Numbered from the stretch's first letter, positions 51,146 to 60,009 are shown. The stretch is 64,000 nucleotides of DNA from Ornithinimicrobium faecis (GCF_023923225.1 NZ_CP099489.1:3162001-3226000), one strand, 5' to 3'. Made by a program: numbers and translations. The notes: a model not told the origin generated them from the sequence alone.

Positions 51146-52405
51146 ATGGCTGAGCTGTCACCCGCCCTGAAGCAGGCAACCCCGGTCGTCGCAACCCGCG
51201 GCGAGGGGGTCTACCTCTTCGATGCCGACGATCGTCGCTATCTGGACTTTACTGCCGGGATCGGTGTGACCAGCACGGGCCACTGCCATCCCAAGGTCGT
51301 CACCGCAGCGCAGGAGCAGGTCGGCCAACTGATCCACGGGCAGTACACGACGATCATGCACCAGCCGCTGCTGACCCTCACCGAGCGACTGGGCGAGGTC
51401 CTGCCCCCGGCCCTGGACCGGGCGTTCTTCTCCAACTCCGGCTCCGAGGCCATCGAGGCCGCGCTGCGCCTGGCCCGACAGGCCACCGGACGGCCCAATG
51501 TCGTCGTCTTCCACGGTGGGTTCCACGGACGCACCGTGGCGGCCGCGTCGATGACGACCTCCGGCACCAAGTTCCGCTCCGGCTTCTCCCCGCTCATGGC
51601 CGGCGTCCAGGTCTCCCCCTTCCCCGACCCGGGGCACTTCGGCTGGTCCCAGGAGGAGTCCACCGAGTTCGCACTGCGCCAACTCGACTACACGCTGCAG
51701 ACCCTGTCCGCCCCCAATGACACCGCCGCCTTCTTCGTCGAGCCAGTGCTCGGCGAGGGCGGCTACGTCCCGGCGAGCACCGAGTTCTTCGCCGGTCTGC
51801 GCGAGCGCGCCGACCGGCACGGGATCCTGCTGGTGGTCGATGAGGTCCAGACGGGCTGGGGGCGCACCGGCAAGTTCTGGGGCGGCGACCACTTCAACGC
51901 CCAGGCCGACATCCTGGTCACGGCCAAGGGGTTGGCCTCCGGCTTCCCGCTCTCGGGCATCGCTGCCTCCCACGCTCTGATGGAAAAGGCCTGGCCCGGC
52001 TCCCAGGGCGGCACCTATGGTGCCAATGCCGTGGCCTGCGCCGCGGCCATCGCCACCCTCGATGTGATCACCGAGGAGGGGCTGGTCGAGAACTCCGCGG
52101 CCCGCGGGGCACAGTTGAAGGCAGCCCTGCAGGGCGTGGCCGACCAGCACCCGCAGATCACGGATGTGCGGGGTCTGGGCCTGATGATCGCCAACGAGTT
52201 CCGCGACGCTGATGGCAAGCCCGACGGTGCGACCGCGAGCGCCGTCCAGCAGGAGGCGGCCCGGCGCGGGTTGCTGCTGCTGACCTGTGGGGCCTGGGGT
52301 CAGTGCGTGCGCTTCATCCCGGCCCTGGTGGTCGGCGAGCAGGACGTGGAGGAGGCTGCAGGGCTGTGGCAGGAGGCCGTCACCACGGTCTTGGGCACCG
52401 CCTGA
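51146..52405 (+). CDS. Class III aminotransferase (GabT/DoeD-like)
   Basis: 419 residues. Motifs are YLDFTAGIGVTSTGHCHPKV, AFFSNSGSEAIEAALRLARQ, FHGGFHGRT, the PLP-binding LLVVDEVQTGWGRTGKFWG and the Schiff-base Lys in ILVTAKGLASGFPLSG. It moves an omega-amino group (GABA, diaminobutyrate or similar) to a keto acid. It forms a functional pair with the divergent semialdehyde dehydrogenase. The CGGAG upstream is a weak Shine-Dalgarno. Confidence 0.92.
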   Translation: MAELSPALKQATPVVATRGEGVYLFDADDRRYLDFTAGIGVTSTGHCHPKVVTAAQEQVGQLIHGQYTTIMHQPLLTLTERLGEVLPPALDRAFFSNSGSEAIEAALRLARQATGRPNVVVFHGGFHGRTVAAASMTTSGTKFRSGFSPLMAGVQVSPFPDPGHFGWSQEESTEFALRQLDYTLQTLSAPNDTAAFFVEPVLGEGGYVPASTEFFAGLRERADRHGILLVVDEVQTGWGRTGKFWGGDHFNAQADILVTAKGLASGFPLSGIAASHALMEKAWPGSQGGTYGANAVACAAAIATLDVITEEGLVENSAARGAQLKAALQGVADQHPQITDVRGLGLMIANEFRDADGKPDGATASAVQQEAARRGLLLLTCGAWGQCVRFIPALVVGEQDVEEAAGLWQEAVTTVLGTA

Positions 52406-52416
52406 GCCGACGCCTC

Positions 52417-52451
52417 GGGGCAGGGCCGCACGCCGGTGCGGTCACTGCCCC
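52417..52451. terminator. Bidirectional hairpin between aminotransferase and PBP2 genes
   Basis: GGGGCAG...CCGCAC (52417-52431) pairs with GTGCGG...CTGCCCC (52436-52451) around a 4-nt loop with a small internal bulge. It overlaps the 3' end of the penicillin-binding protein gene. Confidence 0.6.
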
Positions 52452-54493
52452 GCCAGGACGTCCCAGATCTGGCGGGCTGCTGGCGCGGCCATCTCACCAC
52501 CGAAGCCGCCCTCCTCGATGACCACCACCACGGCATACTGCGGGTCGTTGCTGGGTCCGTAGGAGGCATACCAGGCCGTGGAACTCTCACCGAAGGACTC
52601 GGCCGAGCCGGTCTTGCCGGCCACCGGATAGGCCTCCAGGTCGAAGCCGGCGAATGCGCCGGTGCCGGTGCCGTTGGTGTTGACGCCCTCGAGGCCGGCG
52701 CGCACGATCTCCAGCGCCTGCGGGTCCACTCCGATGTCGCCTGCGGCCACGGGCTCCACGTCCTCGACGACCTCACCGTCGGCCGTCTGCACTGCGTCAG
52801 CCACCTGCGGCTCCCAGAGCGTGCCGCCGTTGGCGATGGCGGCATAGACCACCGCAATCTGCAGCGGTGTGGTGGCCAGGTCGCCCTGGCCGATGGAGAA
52901 GTTGACCGCGTCGCCGGGGCGGTAGTGCCAGCCGTCGGTGCAGTTCTCCGTGGCCAGTTGCTCCAGGAACTCGCGGCGCTCCTGGTCGTCCACCTCCGGA
53001 TAGCCTGACTCGGCCCGCGCGCAGGTGTCCTCGCGGGTCACCTCCCAGTAGTCCCGCTTCCACTCCCGCCCCGGGATGGTGCCGCTGGCCTCGCCCGGCA
53101 GGTCGATGCCAGTCGGCTGACCGAGGCCGAACTCCTCGGAGGCGATGACCCACGGGTCGGTCAGGTCTGACTCCTGAGCGAGCCCACCCTGGGCCTGCCA
53201 CTCGTCATAGGCCCAGGTGTAAAAGACGGTGTCGCAGGAGACCTCCAGGATCTCCTGCAGGCTCAGCGCACCGTGGGCCTGGGACTCGAAGTTGGTGAAC
53301 TGCTGGCCCCCGATGGTCACGGACCCCGGGCAGGCATACTCCTTCGCAGGGTCGATCCCGGTCTCCAGGGCTGCGGGCAGGGAGACCACCTTGAACGTCG
53401 ACGCCGGAGGGAACGTCTCGGCGACCGCTCGGTTGATCAGCGGCTCCCCGGACTCCTCGGCGGTCAGTTCGTCATACTCGGCCTGGCTGACGCCCGTGGT
53501 CCAGATCAGTGGGTCATAGGTCGGATAGCTGGCCGCGGCCACCACCCCACCAGTGCGAACGTCCAGGACCACGGCGGCAGCCGAGTCGGCTGGCCAGCCG
53601 TCGTCGCGCGAGGTCGCCACCGTGTCCTCCAGGATGCGCTCGACCTCGCCCTGCACGCGGGCATCGAGGTGGGTGAGCACGTCGTCGCCGCCGACGGGAT
53701 CACTGTGGTCGAGGCGACCCGTGACAACACCGCGCGGATCGACGGTCACCGTGGTCTGGCCGGAGGCGCCGCGCAGGGCGGTGTCATAGGTGGCCTCCAG
53801 GCCGGTGCGCCCCAGGAGGTCCTGGGCCGTGAGACCCTCCCCCGCGTCGACCTCGTCCTGGGTGGGGCGGCCCAGATAGCCCAGCACGTGCGCGGCGTTG
53901 ACGGTCTCGGTGGGATAGGTCCGCACCGGGCTGGTGTCGACGGCGATCCCCGCGAAACGCTCTGGCCGCTCCAACACGGCCAGTGCCGCGACCGGATCGA
54001 CGTCGAAGGCGATCGGGATCGGCTCATAGGGCGAGCCGGAGAAGCACGACGGGACCGGTGGCGCCCCCTCCGTGCCGCAGACCCTGGTCCGGCCCCAGAG
54101 CGCCTCGACTGGCAACTCGAGAGCGCCCGCCACGTCCTCGATCAGGGCGCGCCCCTCGTCCTCGGACTCCATCAGGGTCTCCGGCTCCACGGTGATCACC
54201 GTGACCGGAGCATTGCTCGCCAGTGGCGTGCCATCGGCAGCCAGGATGCGCCCTCGCAGGGCCGGCTCAGTGACGACGCGGGTGTTCACCTCGGCGGCCT
54301 CCTGCGCCACCTCAGGATGGTTGATGACCTGCAGGTCGAGCAGCCGCCCGGCCAGCACCGTGCCGAGCACAAGGGTGACGATCATCAGCCCCCACAGGGG
54401 CCGCAGCGAGCGGTGGTGGCGCACGAACCGCGGCGTCACCTGGGGTCGGGGCACCCGGATCACCGGCCGGTCGCCGCGTCGGTTCAGGCCCAT
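52442..54493 (-). CDS. mrdA: Penicillin-binding protein 2 (elongasome transpeptidase)
   Basis: 683 residues. One TM near residues 35-55 is followed by the PBP dimer domain and the transpeptidase domain, with SxxK in FPPASTFKVV (S365, K368), SCD at 419-421 in the SxN position, and KTG in VAGKTGSAESFG. It cross-links lateral-wall peptidoglycan with the Mre complex. It overlaps mreD by 10 bp. The usual partner rodA does not follow; a convergent gene starts the next block. Confidence 0.94.
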   Translation of the reverse strand: MGLNRRGDRPVIRVPRPQVTPRFVRHHRSLRPLWGLMIVTLVLGTVLAGRLLDLQVINHPEVAQEAAEVNTRVVTEPALRGRILAADGTPLASNAPVTVITVEPETLMESEDEGRALIEDVAGALELPVEALWGRTRVCGTEGAPPVPSCFSGSPYEPIPIAFDVDPVAALAVLERPERFAGIAVDTSPVRTYPTETVNAAHVLGYLGRPTQDEVDAGEGLTAQDLLGRTGLEATYDTALRGASGQTTVTVDPRGVVTGRLDHSDPVGGDDVLTHLDARVQGEVERILEDTVATSRDDGWPADSAAAVVLDVRTGGVVAAASYPTYDPLIWTTGVSQAEYDELTAEESGEPLINRAVAETFPPASTFKVVSLPAALETGIDPAKEYACPGSVTIGGQQFTNFESQAHGALSLQEILEVSCDTVFYTWAYDEWQAQGGLAQESDLTDPWVIASEEFGLGQPTGIDLPGEASGTIPGREWKRDYWEVTREDTCARAESGYPEVDDQERREFLEQLATENCTDGWHYRPGDAVNFSIGQGDLATTPLQIAVVYAAIANGGTLWEPQVADAVQTADGEVVEDVEPVAAGDIGVDPQALEIVRAGLEGVNTNGTGTGAFAGFDLEAYPVAGKTGSAESFGESSTAWYASYGPSNDPQYAVVVVIEEGGFGGEMAAPAARQIWDVLAGQ

Positions 54494-54972
54494 CCGCGCT
54501 CCAACCAGAAGCGCTCCAGGCTGATCAGCAGCGGGAGCAGGAGGATCACGAACAGGACGCTCGCGCCGATCGACCAGAGCAGGTCACTGGGGTGGGCGAC
54601 CCCCACCCCGGCGGCAGCGGTCAGCCCACGGACAGCCTGGATCACGATGGCGCCACCGACGGCTGCGAGCCACGGGATCAGGGGTGACCACGGCGCCCAC
54701 CGCCGGGCTGCCCCGATGAGGGCACCGACCAGGGCATAGGTGAGCGCGCTCGCCCCGAGGGGCTCGCCACCCGGTGGGACGAGGTCGATGAGCCACCCGC
54801 CCGCGAGACCGACCAGGGCACCGGTGACGGGTCCGTGCATCAGCGCCGGGGCCGCGACCACCAGGATGACCAGGTCGGGTCGACCGGGCATCTGACTGGG
54901 ATAGAGGGTCGGCACGAGCACGGCGACCACCAGCAGCAGGCCGCGCGCCAACATCGCGGGCCAGGCGCTCAT
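54484..54972 (-). CDS. mreD: Rod shape-determining protein MreD
   Basis: 162 residues with about five hydrophobic segments. Features are PDLVILVVAAPALMHGPVTG and GLAGGWLIDLVPPGGEPLGA, where the conserved GLxxDLxPP-like loop lies. It links MreC to the membrane wall machinery. The start overlaps the mreC stop by 4 bp. Confidence 0.9.
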   Translation of the reverse strand: MSAWPAMLARGLLLVVAVLVPTLYPSQMPGRPDLVILVVAAPALMHGPVTGALVGLAGGWLIDLVPPGGEPLGASALTYALVGALIGAARRWAPWSPLIPWLAAVGGAIVIQAVRGLTAAAGVGVAHPSDLLWSIGASVLFVILLLPLLISLERFWLERGWA

Positions 54973-55826
54973 CGGTCATCCCCCAACAGCACGACGGCGA
55001 CCAGGTCGAGGGTGTCCGGGTCGACGAACGGAGAGACCACCGCGCTCCCACCCAGACTCCCATCCTCAGGGTCCACTGAGGTGACGGACCCGAGGGGGAT
55101 CCCCTCGACATACGGAATGGAGTCGGGGCTGCCGAGCGTGCTGACCAGGTCACCCTCGGTGACCTCGCTGTCACCCAGGGCAGTCAGGGTGAGCTCACCG
55201 GAGGCGCGGGGCGGCAGGCCAGGTGGTGGACGGCCACCGACCGAGCCGAGCGCACGCGCCTCACCGAAGCGCACGCCGACCACGACGTCCGAGCCCCCGA
55301 TCAGGACGACATCGGCGCTGCTCGGTGCGGTGCGCACGACCCGACCGACCAGACCGTCGGAGCTGACCACCGTCTGGTCCACGGTGACCCCATCGCCCTC
55401 CCCCGCGTCGATCGTGACCGTCTGTCCACCCACCGGTGTGCTGCCCGAGGAGAACCCGACCACCCGGGCCGGCAGCAGCTCGTGCCCGCCCCAGCCCGCT
55501 GCCGCCTGCTCCAGGTCAGTGAGTTGATCGCCGGTCCTGATCTCGGCCTCGAGCTCCTTGACCCGGGCATCGAGCTGGTCGCGCTCGCGGGTGACCTCGG
55601 TGAGCCGGTCATCAGTCCAGCCGGTCAGCGCAGACTGCGCCGGAGCGAAGACGGTGGCGGCGGCTCGTCGCAGCGGGTCGGTCATGGTCGGCCGGGCAAC
55701 ATCCACCAGCAGCAGGAGCATGGTGAGTGCCAGCAAGCCGGCGAGCAGGACAGAGCTCGGGCGACCGGGACGTTCCTGCAACCACCGGCTCAGGGCCTCT
55801 GGTCGCCACCACTGTTGTCCAGGCAC
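54969..55826 (-). CDS. mreC: Rod shape-determining protein MreC
   Basis: 285 residues. An N-terminal TM (VLLAGLLALTMLLLLVDVAR) is followed by a coiled coil (residues about 70-105, with RDQLDARVKELEAEIRTGD) and two beta domains with ARVVGFSSGS and DQTVVSSDGLVGRVV. It scaffolds PBP2 outside the membrane. It sits 3 bp after mreB and overlaps mreD. Confidence 0.93.
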   Translation of the reverse strand: MPGQQWWRPEALSRWLQERPGRPSSVLLAGLLALTMLLLLVDVARPTMTDPLRRAAATVFAPAQSALTGWTDDRLTEVTRERDQLDARVKELEAEIRTGDQLTDLEQAAAGWGGHELLPARVVGFSSGSTPVGGQTVTIDAGEGDGVTVDQTVVSSDGLVGRVVRTAPSSADVVLIGGSDVVVGVRFGEARALGSVGGRPPPGLPPRASGELTLTALGDSEVTEGDLVSTLGSPDSIPYVEGIPLGSVTSVDPEDGSLGGSAVVSPFVDPDTLDLVAVVLLGDDR

Positions 55827-55829
55827 GGG

Positions 55830-56864
55830 TCAGCGGCTCCGCGGGGTGACCAGGACGTGCTCGAGGGCGGCGAAGTCCTCGACGCAGGCTCCGGCCCCAC
55901 GGATCACGGCGCGCGCCGGGTCGTCTGCGACCTGCACCGGCACGCCCAGCTCGCGGTGCAACCGCTCGTCGATCCCCCGCAACTGCGCGCCGCCACCGGT
56001 GAGCACGACCCCGTTGTCCAGGACGTCTCCGGACAGCTCCGGCGGGCAGATGTCGAGCACGGCCTTGACGACGTCGACGACCTGCAGGATGGCTGGCTCG
56101 ATCATCCGCCGGACCTCACGGGAGGTGAGCGTGACGGTCTTGGGCAGGCCGGTGTTGACATCCCGCCCGCGCACCCGCTTCTCCAGCTCCTGTGCGAGCG
56201 GATAGGCCGAGCCGATCTCGGTCTTGATGGCCTGCGCCGATCGCTCGCCGAGCAGCAGGTTGTGGGCGGTGCGGACGCCGGCCACGATCGCCTCGTCCAC
56301 CTCGTCGCCGCCGACGCGCAGGCTCCGGGCGTTGACGATCCCGCCCAGACTGATGACAGCGACCTCGGTGGTGCCACCGCCGATGTCGGCCACGAGGCTT
56401 GCGGTGGCGTCGTGGACGGGCAGCCCGGCGCCGATCGCGGCGGCCATCGCCTCCTCGAGCACAAAGACCCGCCGGGCGCCTGCGTTGAGGGCCGTGTCCT
56501 CCAGCGCACGCCGCTCCACGGGCGTGACATTGCTCGGCACCGTGACCACCATGCGCGGTCGCAGCAACCGGGAGGTGCGCAGGCGTCCCACGAAATGACG
56601 CAGCAACTGCTCGGTGAGGTCGGCGTCGGTGACCACCCCGTCGATCATCGGCCGCACGGTCACGACAGTCGCCGGTGTGCGCCCCAGCATCTCGACGGCG
56701 TCGTCGCCGGCTGCCACGAGGTGCCCGTTCTCGGAGTTCACGGCGACCAGGGTCGGCTGGTCCAGGACGACCCCGTGTCCCTGCTGATGGATGAGGGTGG
56801 TGCTCGAGCCGAGGTCCAGTGCCAGGTCACGCCCCAGCAGTCCCAGTCCCCGTGCGTTGCTCAC
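55830..56864 (-). CDS. mreB: Rod shape-determining protein MreB (actin homologue)
   Basis: 344 residues from GTG 56864. Phosphate loops are ALDLGSSTTLIHQ and ADIGGGTTEVAVISLG; adenosine loop VVLTGGGAQLRGID. It polymerises under the membrane and guides lateral wall synthesis. The start is set by TACGAT exactly 6 nt upstream, a leaderless mRNA; an upstream in-frame ATG would add 13 atypical residues. First gene of mreBCD-mrdA. Confidence 0.95.
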   Translation of the reverse strand: MSNARGLGLLGRDLALDLGSSTTLIHQQGHGVVLDQPTLVAVNSENGHLVAAGDDAVEMLGRTPATVVTVRPMIDGVVTDADLTEQLLRHFVGRLRTSRLLRPRMVVTVPSNVTPVERRALEDTALNAGARRVFVLEEAMAAAIGAGLPVHDATASLVADIGGGTTEVAVISLGGIVNARSLRVGGDEVDEAIVAGVRTAHNLLLGERSAQAIKTEIGSAYPLAQELEKRVRGRDVNTGLPKTVTLTSREVRRMIEPAILQVVDVVKAVLDICPPELSGDVLDNGVVLTGGGAQLRGIDERLHRELGVPVQVADDPARAVIRGAGACVEDFAALEHVLVTPRSR

Positions 56865-56870
56865 CCCGAG

Positions 56871-56876
56871 ATCGTA
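56871..56876 (-). promoter_or_regulatory. -10 box of leaderless mreB promoter
   Basis: TACGAT on the minus strand followed by 6 nt and the GTG start codon of mreB at 56864. Confidence 0.5.
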
Positions 56877-56948
56877 CGCAACGAACCTGCTCCTGATCCC
56901 CATCCCGCCGATGGTGTCCCCCGCGCCCTGAGACCCGACCGTGCAGGG

Positions 56949-58097
56949 TCAGTAGAGGAACATTGGCTTGCCGCGCACATGGCGCACCTTGGGGCGGTAG
57001 GAGGCCGCGTCATACAGTTCGTCGACGTCCACCCTCTTGACACCCTCACCGGTCACCGAGATCGGCACGCTGGAGTAGGAGCCGTTGCGCAAGGCGACCA
57101 TCCGCCCCGTCGAGCCGTCCAGGGCCAGGTCGGCCGCCATCACGGCATAGTTCGTGGCGACCATCAGGTCGAGCGAGTCCGGGCTGCCCGAGCGCATCAG
57201 ATAGCCGACCTGCTGATAGACGATCCCCTCGCCGGTCCGCTCCTTGATCTCCTCACCGAGGACCTGTCCGATCCCGCCGAGCTTGCGGTGGCCATAGGCG
57301 TCGGCCTCGCCGGAGAGCATCATGTCCCCACCGGTCATCGTGGCGCCCTCGGAGATCGTCACCATCGAATAGTTCGAGGGGTTCCCCTTCTTGTCGCCCA
57401 CCAGCAACTCACAGACCCGGTCGAGGTCGAAGGGCACCTCGGGGATCAGGGCCCGGTCCACCCCGGCGAGATAGGCCGTGATCAGCGAGGTCTCCCCGGA
57501 ATAGCGGCCGAACAGCTCGACCACCGCGATCCGCTCGTGCGAGCCGGTCGAGGTGCGCAGGTTGTGGATGAACTGCACGCCGCGGGTGATCGCCGTCGAG
57601 AACCCGATGCAGTAGTCGGTGCCGTTGACGTCGTTGTCCATCGTCTTGGGGATCGCGATCGTCGGCACGCCCTCGTCGTGCATCCGCAGCCCGTAGGACA
57701 GCGTGTCGTCGCCGCCGATCGGGATGAGCACGTCGATGCCGGCATGCTCGATCACCTTCAGCGCGTGAGCAGTCAGATCGTGCGACCCGTCGCCGCTGAC
57801 GGAGTCGGCCAGGAAGTCCGGCACGTCGGCGGTCTTGACCTTGCCCGGGTTGGTGCGCGAGCTGTGCAGGAAGGTGCCTCCGCTGCGGTCGACCGTGCGC
57901 ACGGCGGTCGGGTCGAGCTCGATCAGGTTCGCCGACACCGATTCCGGGTCGTCGAGGTTGGTGTTGAGCAGCCCGCCCCAGCCGCGTCGGATGCCGGTGA
58001 CCTGGTGTCCCTCCTCGTGGACGCGGTTGACCACGGCCTTGATGCACGGGTTCAGTCCGGGGACGTCACCGCCGCCAGTGAGTATGCCGATGCGCAC
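56949..58097 (-). CDS. pfp: 6-phosphofructokinase, PPi-type signature
   Basis: 382 residues from GTG 58097, placed by AGGAGG 9 nt upstream. Motifs are [24 protein letters not shown] at 128-132 and PKTMDNDV at 150-157. The Asp in GGDD and the Lys in PKT are the residues that distinguish PPi-dependent from ATP-dependent enzymes (GGDG / PGT). It would reversibly phosphorylate fructose-6-phosphate with PPi. The short length also fits group II PFK. Allosteric control by ATP is not expected. Confidence 0.85.
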   Translation of the reverse strand: MRIGILTGGGDVPGLNPCIKAVVNRVHEEGHQVTGIRRGWGGLLNTNLDDPESVSANLIELDPTAVRTVDRSGGTFLHSSRTNPGKVKTADVPDFLADSVSGDGSHDLTAHALKVIEHAGIDVLIPIGGDDTLSYGLRMHDEGVPTIAIPKTMDNDVNGTDYCIGFSTAITRGVQFIHNLRTSTGSHERIAVVELFGRYSGETSLITAYLAGVDRALIPEVPFDLDRVCELLVGDKKGNPSNYSMVTISEGATMTGGDMMLSGEADAYGHRKLGGIGQVLGEEIKERTGEGIVYQQVGYLMRSGSPDSLDLMVATNYAVMAADLALDGSTGRMVALRNGSYSSVPISVTGEGVKRVDVDELYDAASYRPKVRHVRGKPMFLY

Positions 58098-58169
58098 GTC
58101 GCTCTGCCTCCTCGCCACGGGTGCCGGCCGGGTTGGGCGCGGTCGGCTTGAGCCTAGCGAGAATGAGCA

Positions 58170-59066
58170 TCACGCGGGTGGGCCACCCTGGATCTCCTCG
58201 ACGGTCCGCACGATCTGGGGAGGGTAGGTCGACCCGTCGAGGAGTTCGCGGTCGCCGAGGGGATCCTCGAGCTGGATCGTGCGCGGCACCCAGGGGTTGC
58301 CGGGGCAGGTCGCGTCGCCGGTCATCGCCTCGGACGTCCAGAAGACGGTCACCGACTCGGCGGCCTCGAGGACCACAGGCTCGGCCAGGAACGGCTCCGG
58401 GTCCCGGGCGCTGGTGCACTCGACCTCGGAGACCAGCACCTCGAGGGTGCTGTCGGTGGTTTCACCCGGATCCGTGGTGGCGTCCTGGTCGGTGGCCTCG
58501 CCCTGAGCGGTCGTCGCGTCGCCCATCGCGACCTGGACCCACTGGCGACCGGCGGGCACGACTGGCCGGGCACCACAGAGCCCGCTCCAGCTGCTGGCAC
58601 GCCACGACTCCCCCTGCCACTCGAGCGTGGCATATTCATCGGTGTCCAGATTGAACTCGGTCGCGCCCGGCTCCGCCATGAGGATGCCGATCTGGTCGAC
58701 GCCGGCCACGGACTCCTGCCACACAACGGCCCACGGCACCTCGTCTGCCTCCGCCTCCTGCAGTGGACGGGGCGCGTCGATCCCGAAGTCCTGCTTCATC
58801 TGGTCGAGAGCCGCCAGGACCTCGTCAGATCCCTCGGGCGTGAACTCGAGGCCGCCCGCAGCGACTCGTGACGCGGGAAAGGCCGGGTCACCGGAGCAGG
58901 TGACGAGGGTGTCGCCGTCCGCAGTCACCCACGGGTGCGCACCGGCCTGCGGCTCTTGCGTGCTGGTCGCGACGTCGGACGAGCTGGCGCCGCCGCGCTC
59001 AACTCCGCACGCGGCGACGGCGACGAGGAGGAGCGATGCCCCCACCAGCAACCCTCGCGGTCCCAT
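58170..59066 (-). CDS. Lipoprotein of unknown function
   Basis: 298 residues from ATG 59066 with TACCTT 7 nt upstream. The lipobox VAVAAC is near residue 20. The mature part has about four further Cys (VTCSGD, GLCGARP, VECTSA, ATCPGN) that could form two disulfides, a Thr/Asp-rich linker (residues about 180-210), and otherwise beta-rich sequence. Not related by motif to the paired lipoproteins at 15 and 24 kb. It lies between pfk and ndk. No known family recognised. Confidence 0.7.
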   Translation of the reverse strand: MGPRGLLVGASLLLVAVAACGVERGGASSSDVATSTQEPQAGAHPWVTADGDTLVTCSGDPAFPASRVAAGGLEFTPEGSDEVLAALDQMKQDFGIDAPRPLQEAEADEVPWAVVWQESVAGVDQIGILMAEPGATEFNLDTDEYATLEWQGESWRASSWSGLCGARPVVPAGRQWVQVAMGDATTAQGEATDQDATTDPGETTDSTLEVLVSEVECTSARDPEPFLAEPVVLEAAESVTVFWTSEAMTGDATCPGNPWVPRTIQLEDPLGDRELLDGSTYPPQIVRTVEEIQGGPPA

Positions 59067-59116
59067 GAGAGACAAGGTAGGCCGCGGCCGCGGCGCTGGC
59101 TAGAGCATCAGGTGGC

Positions 59117-59548
59117 TCAGCCCAGTTCTGGGAACCAAATCGTGATCTCGCGCGCGGCCGACTCCGGAGAGTCGGAGCCGTGCACGATGTTCTGCTGGAC
59201 CTTCAGGCCCCAGTCGCGGCCGAGGTCGCCACGGATGGTGCCGGGCAGTGCGGCGGTCGGGTCGGTGGCGCCGGCCAGGGCGCGGAACCCGGGGATGCAG
59301 CCGTGTCCCTCGATGACGGCGGCGGTCACCGGGCCGGATGACATGAACTCCACCAGCGGCTCATAGAAGGGCTTGCCCTCGTGCTCGGCATAGTGGGTGG
59401 CCAACTGCTCAGCCGTCGGGGTGGTCACCGCCAGCGCGACCAGGGTGTAGCCCTTGGCCTCGATGCGGCGCAGCACCTCCCCGCTGAGTCCGCGACGATA
59501 GCCGTCGGGCTTGACCAGGACCAGGGACCGCTCGATCTGCTCGCTCAC
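59117..59548 (-). CDS. ndk: Nucleoside-diphosphate kinase
   Basis: 143 residues from GTG 59548, which is 7 nt after TAGGGT. It has VLVKPDGYRRGLSGEVLRRI, HYAEHEGKPFYEPLVEFMSS, RALAGATDPTAALPGTIRGD and the catalytic His in NIVHGSDSPESA. It equilibrates NTP and NDP pools by a phospho-His intermediate. A GTG three codons upstream (59557) is an alternative start. Confidence 0.95.
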   Translation of the reverse strand: MSEQIERSLVLVKPDGYRRGLSGEVLRRIEAKGYTLVALAVTTPTAEQLATHYAEHEGKPFYEPLVEFMSSGPVTAAVIEGHGCIPGFRALAGATDPTAALPGTIRGDLGRDWGLKVQQNIVHGSDSPESAAREITIWFPELG

Positions 59549-59565
59549 GGCGCCCACCCTAATCG

Positions 59566-59578
59566 ACCGAGCGCACGG
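59566..59578 (+). repeat. Single copy of the ACCGAGCGCAYGG motif
   Basis: ACCGAGCGCACGG lies directly upstream of ndk and at the 5' edge of the nucleotidyltransferase remnant. It continues TGTTGTGC as in the copy beside the VOC gene, so the similarity extends beyond 13 bp. Confidence 0.8.
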
Positions 59579-59597
59579 TGTTGTGCGTCGGGTGGTT

Positions 59598-59990
59598 CGG
59601 TGAAGTCAGTGCAGCAGGAAGTCGACCGGCTCGTCCGGACCGGGTTCCTCAATGACCGGCGGCTGGGGACTTCACGGCTGGTCCGATCGGTTCAGGACTC
59701 GATCCTGACCCGTCCCCTCACCGATCTGCTGGCCGTCACCTACGGGCCACTCCCCGTTCTCACCGAGCAACTGCGCGGTGTTGACGGCATCGAGGAGGCC
59801 TTCATCTACGGCTCCTGGGTCGCGCGCTACAGCGGCGAACCGGGCCCACTCCCTCAGACGTGGATGTCGTCGTGGTGGGAGATGCTGATGTCGACACGTT
59901 GGATGACCGTCAACTGGATCCGCCGATGGGGATGCTGCTGCGGCCTGTCGACAGGATGCGTCGACAGCGTCATCGGGCGGAGCACCCGAG
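59598..59990 (+). pseudogene. Broken HTH-nucleotidyltransferase gene remnant
   Basis: One frame reads SVQQEVDRLVRTGFLNDRRL, SILTRPLTDLLAVTYGPLPV and AFIYGSWVARYSGEPGP, the end of an HTH and the GSW-x-AR start of a nucleotidyltransferase. At about 59857 the expected DVDVVVVGDADVDTLDD continues in a different frame, consistent with one lost base. The N-terminal half of the HTH and the C-terminus are missing, and no start codon fits. It sits next to a repeat motif, between ndk and uppP, where related genomes usually keep ndk close to the DUF4233 gene. Confidence 0.7.
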
Positions 59991-60009
59991 CACCCAAGGG
60001 CAACGCACA

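Noticed and set aside
49573..52405. Plain GABA degradation (gabD-gabT) as a separate unit
   Set aside because: Possible, but the operator between these genes is identical to the one before the EutA-2/gntR operon, so they are treated as part of the larger island.
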